Positions 7,186 to 10,322 of a DNA stretch of 10,322 nt are shown one piece after another. Made by a program: the position numbers and the translations under genes. The stretch comes from JACJXF01 sp964349045 (GTDB lineage: Bacteria > Bacteroidota > Bacteroidia > Bacteroidales > GCA-2748055), in NCBI GenBank assembly GCA_964349045.1, contig CAYGFI010000170.1, positions 1 through 10,322 of the forward strand, in the 5' to 3' direction. The notes under the pieces are model-generated. The model made no database searches. It worked only from the letters and a program-made list of their open reading frames with translations, and was not told where the DNA came from. Position 1 is the first letter of the stretch. Each line of letters begins with the position of its first letter.

Positions 7186-7703
7186 AAACGATCGTGATAA
7201 CCGGACCTGAATCGACAGGCAAAACAATGATTTCCGAATACCTTGCCGGAAGTCTCGGTTGCCCGTGGATTCCCGAATACGCGAGACAATATATCGGTAG
7301 TCTTGACCGGCCTTATAATTACAGCGATCTTGTACATATTGCAGATAATCAGATCCTTCATAGGAAAAGTATTGAAAAAACCGGCGCCCCGATGTTGATT
7401 CTCGACACCTGGCTTATTATCACTAAAGTCTGGTTTATGGAGGTATTTAATAAATATCCCGGCTATCTTGATGAAGAGATATCAAAACAGGTAATTGATC
7501 TTTTTCTGATCTGTAAACCCGATATTCCCTGGATTTCTGACCGGCTTCGTGAAAACGGCGGCGTAAAAAGAGATTACCTCATGAACCGGTATGTTGAAGA
7601 GATCAGAACTACCGGCCGGGACTTTATTTTGATAGGAGGAACAGGTGAAGAACGGTATCATAATGCTTTACAGGCGGTTAAAAAACATTTTAATTTAGCA
7701 TGA
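7161..7703 (+). CDS. NadR-type ribosylnicotinamide kinase (AAA_28-like P-loop ATPase)
   Basis: This enzyme phosphorylates nicotinamide riboside to NMN, trapping it after uptake. The 180 residues match the kinase domain of NadR. Visible motifs are a Walker A loop GPESTGKT at 15-22, the substrate-side motif P-E-Y-A-R-Q-Y (38-44), L-D-T-W at 81-84 acting as the Walker B-like site, and the lid motif C-K-P-D-I-P-W followed by D-R-L-R-E-N-G (118-133). The NMN adenylyltransferase domain found in enterobacterial NadR is missing, as is a DNA-binding domain, so NMN must be converted to NAD by another enzyme. ATG 7161 is chosen over GTG 7149 because it puts the start nearer the first beta strand; either is possible. 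It overlaps pnuC by 25 bp, and the next gene overlaps its stop codon (ATGA). Confidence 0.9.
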   Translation: MDKKFCKLKTIVITGPESTGKTMISEYLAGSLGCPWIPEYARQYIGSLDRPYNYSDLVHIADNQILHRKSIEKTGAPMLILDTWLIITKVWFMEVFNKYPGYLDEEISKQVIDLFLICKPDIPWISDRLRENGGVKRDYLMNRYVEEIRTTGRDFILIGGTGEERYHNALQAVKKHFNLA

Positions 7704-8869
7704 TGAGAGAAAATGAGTTTATTGCCACCACCATGTTTGGCCTGGAAGAGATTCTTGCCGGAGAACTGAGGGAGCTTGGAGCCCTCGATGTAAAAGTTCT
7801 GAACCGCGCTGTAAGTTTTAGCGGGAGTCAGGCCATTCTGTATAAAGTAAATATAGGATCACGTACGGCTATACGCGTGCTGAAGAATCTCAAAAGTTTC
7901 AGAGTTGCAGGAGACGATGCACTATATGATGCAATATTCAACATGAAATGGGAAGAGCACTTTTCCGTTAAGAATTCCTTTATGATCAATTCTTCGGTTA
8001 ATTCACCCAATTTCCGGCATAGTCACTTCGTTTCTCAAAAATCCAAGGATGCTATCGCGGACCGCTTCCGTAAGATTACAAATCTTCGGCCTTCTGTAAA
8101 TACCAGTGATCCTGATATTACCATCAATATTCATATCTCCAGTGATCGTGCGGATGTATCGCTTGATAGTTCCGGTGAACCCCTTTTTAAAAGAGGTTAT
8201 CGCGCGGGCCAGTTTATGGCTCCGCTGAATGAAGTTTTAGCTGCAGGAATGATTATGCTGACCGGCTGGGACGGAACCAGACCATTTATCGATCCTATGT
8301 GTGGATCGGGAACACTGCCAATTGAGGCCGCTTTAATCGGGAAAAAGATACCTCCCGGAGTGTTCCGGGAAAAATTCGGTTTCATGCAATGGAAAGATTA
8401 CGATAACATCCTCTTTAACCGCCTGATGGAATCCATGTTGAATCCGGTAGATCTGAAAACGGAAATTTTCGCCTCGGATATTTCACAGGATGCCATCGAA
8501 CTCTCCGGTAAAAATATCAGAAAAGCCTTGCTTGAAGAGTTCATACAGGTAAAGAAAAAGGATTTTAATGATGTCATACCTCCGGCCGGTGGGGGCATGG
8601 TCATTATGAATCCACCTTATGGTGAGCGTCTGAAGGAAGAAGAAATAAATTCATTTTATAAAGGGATTGGCGATACTCTGAAAAGAAATTTTGCCGGGTA
8701 TGATGCATGGGTTTTGAGTGGAAATCCCGAAGCTTTAAAGTTTTTCGGTTTACGCCCGGAGAAAAAGATTGAGTTGCTAAATGGTAGTATAAAATGCAAA
8801 TTTCAGAAATTCAGCATTTATCCGGGCAGTAAAAAGTATAAAATGACAGGGCCTTTGTCAGGCATTTAA
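7700..8869 (+). CDS. THUMP-domain class I RNA methyltransferase (RlmL-N/YpsC-like)
   Basis: A probable SAM-dependent N2-guanine methyltransferase for rRNA, similar to the N-terminal half of E. coli RlmL (23S rRNA G2445) and to B. subtilis YpsC. The 389 residues begin with a ferredoxin-like part, then a THUMP RNA-binding domain (about 45-155). The conserved K-R-G-Y-R (164-168) and A-P-L-N-E (174-178) links follow. The Rossmann methyltransferase domain has SAM motif I D-P-M-C-G-S-G-T (198-205), an acidic A-S-D after strand 2 (258-260) and the catalytic N-P-P-Y-G-E-R (304-310). Unlike E. coli RlmL, there is no fused RlmK half. The start ATG overlaps the kinase stop codon (7700-7703), showing translational coupling. 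A second ATG directly follows, so the start could be one codon later. The exact target base is inferred from the family. Confidence 0.92.
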   Translation: MMRENEFIATTMFGLEEILAGELRELGALDVKVLNRAVSFSGSQAILYKVNIGSRTAIRVLKNLKSFRVAGDDALYDAIFNMKWEEHFSVKNSFMINSSVNSPNFRHSHFVSQKSKDAIADRFRKITNLRPSVNTSDPDITINIHISSDRADVSLDSSGEPLFKRGYRAGQFMAPLNEVLAAGMIMLTGWDGTRPFIDPMCGSGTLPIEAALIGKKIPPGVFREKFGFMQWKDYDNILFNRLMESMLNPVDLKTEIFASDISQDAIELSGKNIRKALLEEFIQVKKKDFNDVIPPAGGGMVIMNPPYGERLKEEEINSFYKGIGDTLKRNFAGYDAWVLSGNPEALKFFGLRPEKKIELLNGSIKCKFQKFSIYPGSKKYKMTGPLSGI

Positions 8870-9134
8870 GATATTTGGTAGAAACAAAACCCTCATTATT
8901 CAATTATTTTAAGGGCTTAACCAAAAAAAACCCGGTAATTTTGAATTCATTTTATTTAAAGTTTATTTTGTTGTAGATTTATAGTTGTTTAAAGAGACAA
9001 ATACGAAAAAGAAAAAAGAATTATTTTTTTATTTGAATAAGGTTGACTTTTTTGATAAGATCAAATTTTTTATATATTTGTTGAGCAATCGCTGATTAGT
9101 TATTTGCTGAAGTAAAATAGAAAATAAAGCCTCA
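8870..9134 (+). other. AT-rich intergenic region ahead of siaB
   Basis: These 265 bases hold no convincing gene on either strand. The composition is strongly AT-rich, with several A or T runs (for example 8922-8929 and the poly-T near 9024-9030). No clear terminator for the upstream methyltransferase gene is visible; a weak CCCT/AGGG pairing around 8890-8916 has a long loop and no T run. The right end holds a good promoter (9051-9080) and a leader of about 45-50 bases before the siaB ATG. Confidence 0.6.
9051..9080 (+). promoter_or_regulatory. Bacteroidota-type promoter driving siaB-siaC
   Basis: The -33 box TTTG (9051-9054) and the -7 box TATATTTG (9073-9080), an exact TAnnTTTG match, are separated by 18 bp, within the range known for Bacteroidota. 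The predicted transcript start is about 9086-9090, giving a leader of about 45-50 bases. The leader has no Shine-Dalgarno sequence; the bases before the ATG are A-rich, as is usual in this phylum. Confidence 0.62.
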
Positions 9135-9686
9135 ATGAGCTTTGATATAAACGATTATTACTCTAAGCTTAACAGTGGAGACGTTCTTCTTGCCTATAAA
9201 GGCAGCATTACCAGTGATCTGATTAGTAATGTATTGGAAGTTGTTGAAGCTAAACTTGATGATCTTAGCGAGCAGGCTAAGATTAGAAAGAAAGTGTATA
9301 ATGTTTTGGTTGAGAGTCTGCAGAATCTTTTTCATCATAACGATGAACTTCCGGATAAGCAGTACGATTCTTTTGACCCGAAATTCGGGGTTTTGGTGGT
9401 AACCAGGGTAGAAAACAATGTTTACCGGATTTCTACAGGAAACTTTATAAATTCAAGCAAGATTAAATTTCTTAAAGATAAGATTGATAAAATTAATTCG
9501 CTATCAGAAGAAGAGCTTAAGGATATGTACAAATTTATCCTGAATCACCAGAAGTTATCAGCGAAAGGCGGAGGGGGTCTCGGTTTGGTCGATATCGCCC
9601 GTAAAACAGGGAATAAGCTGGAGTATACTTTTGATAATTATAATAACGAATATTACTTCTTTAACCTTGAAGTGGTAGTATCATAA
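9135..9686 (+). CDS. siaB: SiaB-family protein kinase (GHKL-like, DUF6272)
   Basis: In Pseudomonas aeruginosa, SiaB phosphorylates SiaC on a threonine, opposed by the phosphatase SiaA, and unphosphorylated SiaC activates the diguanylate cyclase SiaD. This 183-residue protein matches the SiaB family. The N-box E-S-L-Q-N (60-64, then H67-H68) fits the ExxxN metal/ATP site of GHKL kinases. The Gly-rich lid K-G-G-G-G-L-G-L (144-151) is followed by V-D-I-A-R-K. The G1 box, normally DxGxG, reads S-T-G-N-F (100-104) and lacks the Asp. I believe an S-G-N form is typical of the family, but cannot check. Its partner siaC lies 28 bp downstream. A good promoter precedes it and a terminator follows siaC, so the two form one transcript. 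There is no signal peptide or membrane segment, so it is cytoplasmic. Confidence 0.85.
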   Translation: MSFDINDYYSKLNSGDVLLAYKGSITSDLISNVLEVVEAKLDDLSEQAKIRKKVYNVLVESLQNLFHHNDELPDKQYDSFDPKFGVLVVTRVENNVYRISTGNFINSSKIKFLKDKIDKINSLSEEELKDMYKFILNHQKLSAKGGGGLGLVDIARKTGNKLEYTFDNYNNEYYFFNLEVVVS

Positions 9687-9714
9687 CTGAAATCAATAAT
9701 TTAAAGTTAATTAT

Positions 9715-10101
9715 ATGGAAGCAATTACATTTGAAGGAACTGCAAAGACTCCAACGGTTAAATTTGACGCGGCAAATGGTATATTCGAAATAAAAGGGAG
9801 ATCAATTCCTGAAAACTCAATAGAATTCTATAAACCGCTGGTTGACTGGCTAGATGAATATGCCAAAAGTCCACAGGATAATACCCAGGTAAACGTTCAA
9901 CTGGAGTATTTTAATACCAGCTCATCGAAATGCATCCTTGATGTATTTAAGAAACTTGAAAATATACATAAACCGAAGGGTAAAAGTGATGTATTAATTA
10001 ATTGGTATTACGAGGAAGACGACGAGGATATGCTCGAAGCAGGAGAAGATTATGAATCTATAATCAGGGTGCCATTTAAAATGATTGAAATCGTTGAATG
10101 A
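9715..10101 (+). CDS. siaC: SiaC-family regulatory phosphoprotein (DUF1987)
   Basis: A 128-residue protein of the SiaC family, the substrate of SiaB in a partner-switching pathway. The phospho-acceptor region is conserved: Y-F-N-T-S-S-S-K at 65-72, with Thr68 at the same residue number as the threonine phosphorylated in P. aeruginosa SiaC. Other family marks are F-E-I-K-G-R-S-I-P-E-N (24-34), the helix Y-K-P-L-V-D-W-L (39-46), and the acidic W-Y-Y-E-E-D-D-E-D-M-L-E-A-G-E-D (97-112). From memory the fold resembles a STAS domain, although the sequence does not. It is 28 bp after siaB and followed by an intrinsic terminator 49 bases past its stop. No diguanylate cyclase or SiaA-type phosphatase is present in the window, so the output protein is unknown. 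It starts at ATG with an AT-rich leader and no Shine-Dalgarno sequence. Confidence 0.88.
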   Translation: MEAITFEGTAKTPTVKFDAANGIFEIKGRSIPENSIEFYKPLVDWLDEYAKSPQDNTQVNVQLEYFNTSSSKCILDVFKKLENIHKPKGKSDVLINWYYEEDDEDMLEAGEDYESIIRVPFKMIEIVE

Positions 10102-10149
10102 ACCTGGTGAAGTTATCACACCGGGTATATTATTAATTTAGCATTTATT

Positions 10150-10180
10150 AAGAGCGTCATGGGAATGATGCTCTTTTTTT
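10150..10180 (+). terminator. Intrinsic terminator of the siaB-siaC transcript
   Basis: An 11-bp stem is formed by aagagcgtcat (10150-10160) and atgatgctctt (10165-10175), with one G-U pair and a GGGA tetraloop (10161-10164). A run of seven T (10174-10180) follows. It lies 49 bases after the siaC stop codon, a typical place for a Rho-independent terminator, and implies that the SiaBC transcript ends here. Confidence 0.85.
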
Positions 10181-10219
10181 GTTGCTACTTTTATTTTAGG
10201 AAGGGTTGCAACACAGTAA

Positions 10220-10322
10220 AGGAATAATGATGAAGGCAATAAAGTTTTCAGGTATGACCCGGCAGGAAAGCCCGGATTAATTGATTCCGTAACCTATACC
10301 GGGGGAAGTGAAAAATATATTT
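10220..10322 (+). other. Coding-like open frame at the window edge, start not visible
   Basis: After a TAA at 10217-10219, one frame stays open to the window end (34 codons). It reads like real protein: it contains F-R-Y-D-P-A-G-K-P-G (residues 10-19) and S-V-T-Y-T-G-G (24-30), a Y-D-x-x-G-K pattern like YD/RHS-type or other extracellular beta-repeat proteins. No ATG, GTG or TTG in this frame gives a sensible start. A different frame offers ATG-ATG at 10227 but ends after 17 codons. This may be a gene with an unusual start, a frameshifted 5' end, or a degraded remnant. Low confidence in any function. Confidence 0.3.

Noticed and set aside
8835..8930. Terminator for the THUMP methyltransferase gene
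   Set aside because: The tgaca/tgtca pairing lies in the coding end with no T run, and the CCCT/AGGG pairing further on has a loop of about 18 bases; neither is convincing.
1722..9338. Minus-strand open frames of 60-100 codons across the window
   Set aside because: Each lies opposite a well-supported + strand gene, has no recognisable domain, and has the skewed composition expected of a shadow frame.
10103..10128. Hairpin cctggtga/tcacaccgg right after siaC
   Set aside because: The pairing needs a bulge and lacks a T run; the clean terminator at 10150-10180 explains transcript ending.

Overview
The window reads as a stretch of a Bacteroidota (Bacteroidetes) chromosome, probably class Bacteroidia or a relative. 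Three things point there: the protein sequences, start regions that lack Shine-Dalgarno sequences almost throughout, and two matches to the Bacteroidota -7 promoter element TAnnTTTG. All nine recognisable genes lie on the + strand and are tightly packed. No tRNA, rRNA, CRISPR array or insertion sequence is visible.

Layout. Positions 1-1964 hold the 3' part of rpsA (ribosomal protein S1, six S1 domains), which enters the window inside an acidic tandem repeat. Next come a small STAS-domain anti-sigma factor antagonist (1995-2342) and rnz, encoding ribonuclease Z (2355-3299). Inside the start of rnz (2417-2455) is a perfect 14-bp inverted repeat followed by eight T, with all the marks of an intrinsic terminator. 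guaA (GMP synthase) follows behind its own candidate promoter. After it come a secreted S41 C-terminal processing peptidase, a PnuC-type nicotinamide riboside transporter, a NadR-type ribosylnicotinamide kinase whose start overlaps pnuC, and a THUMP-domain rRNA/RNA guanine methyltransferase whose ATG overlaps the kinase stop codon.

An AT-rich gap of 265 bp with a good Bacteroidota promoter (9051-9080) precedes a two-gene unit: a SiaB-family GHKL-type kinase and a SiaC-family phosphoprotein with the target threonine conserved (T68). An intrinsic terminator (10150-10180) closes the unit. The last about 100 bp contain a coding-like open frame with no visible start, probably the edge of a neighbouring or degraded gene.

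How the genes fit together. The left part is core information processing (S1, tRNA 3' maturation, GMP synthesis). The pnuC-kinase pair is a complete uptake-and-trap step for NAD salvage. The most interesting regulatory content is two separate partner-switching components: the STAS protein, with no cognate kinase in view, and the SiaB/SiaC kinase-substrate pair, with neither the SiaA phosphatase nor the SiaD diguanylate cyclase known from Pseudomonas. The intragenic terminator in rnz is the strongest structural signal not explained by protein coding.
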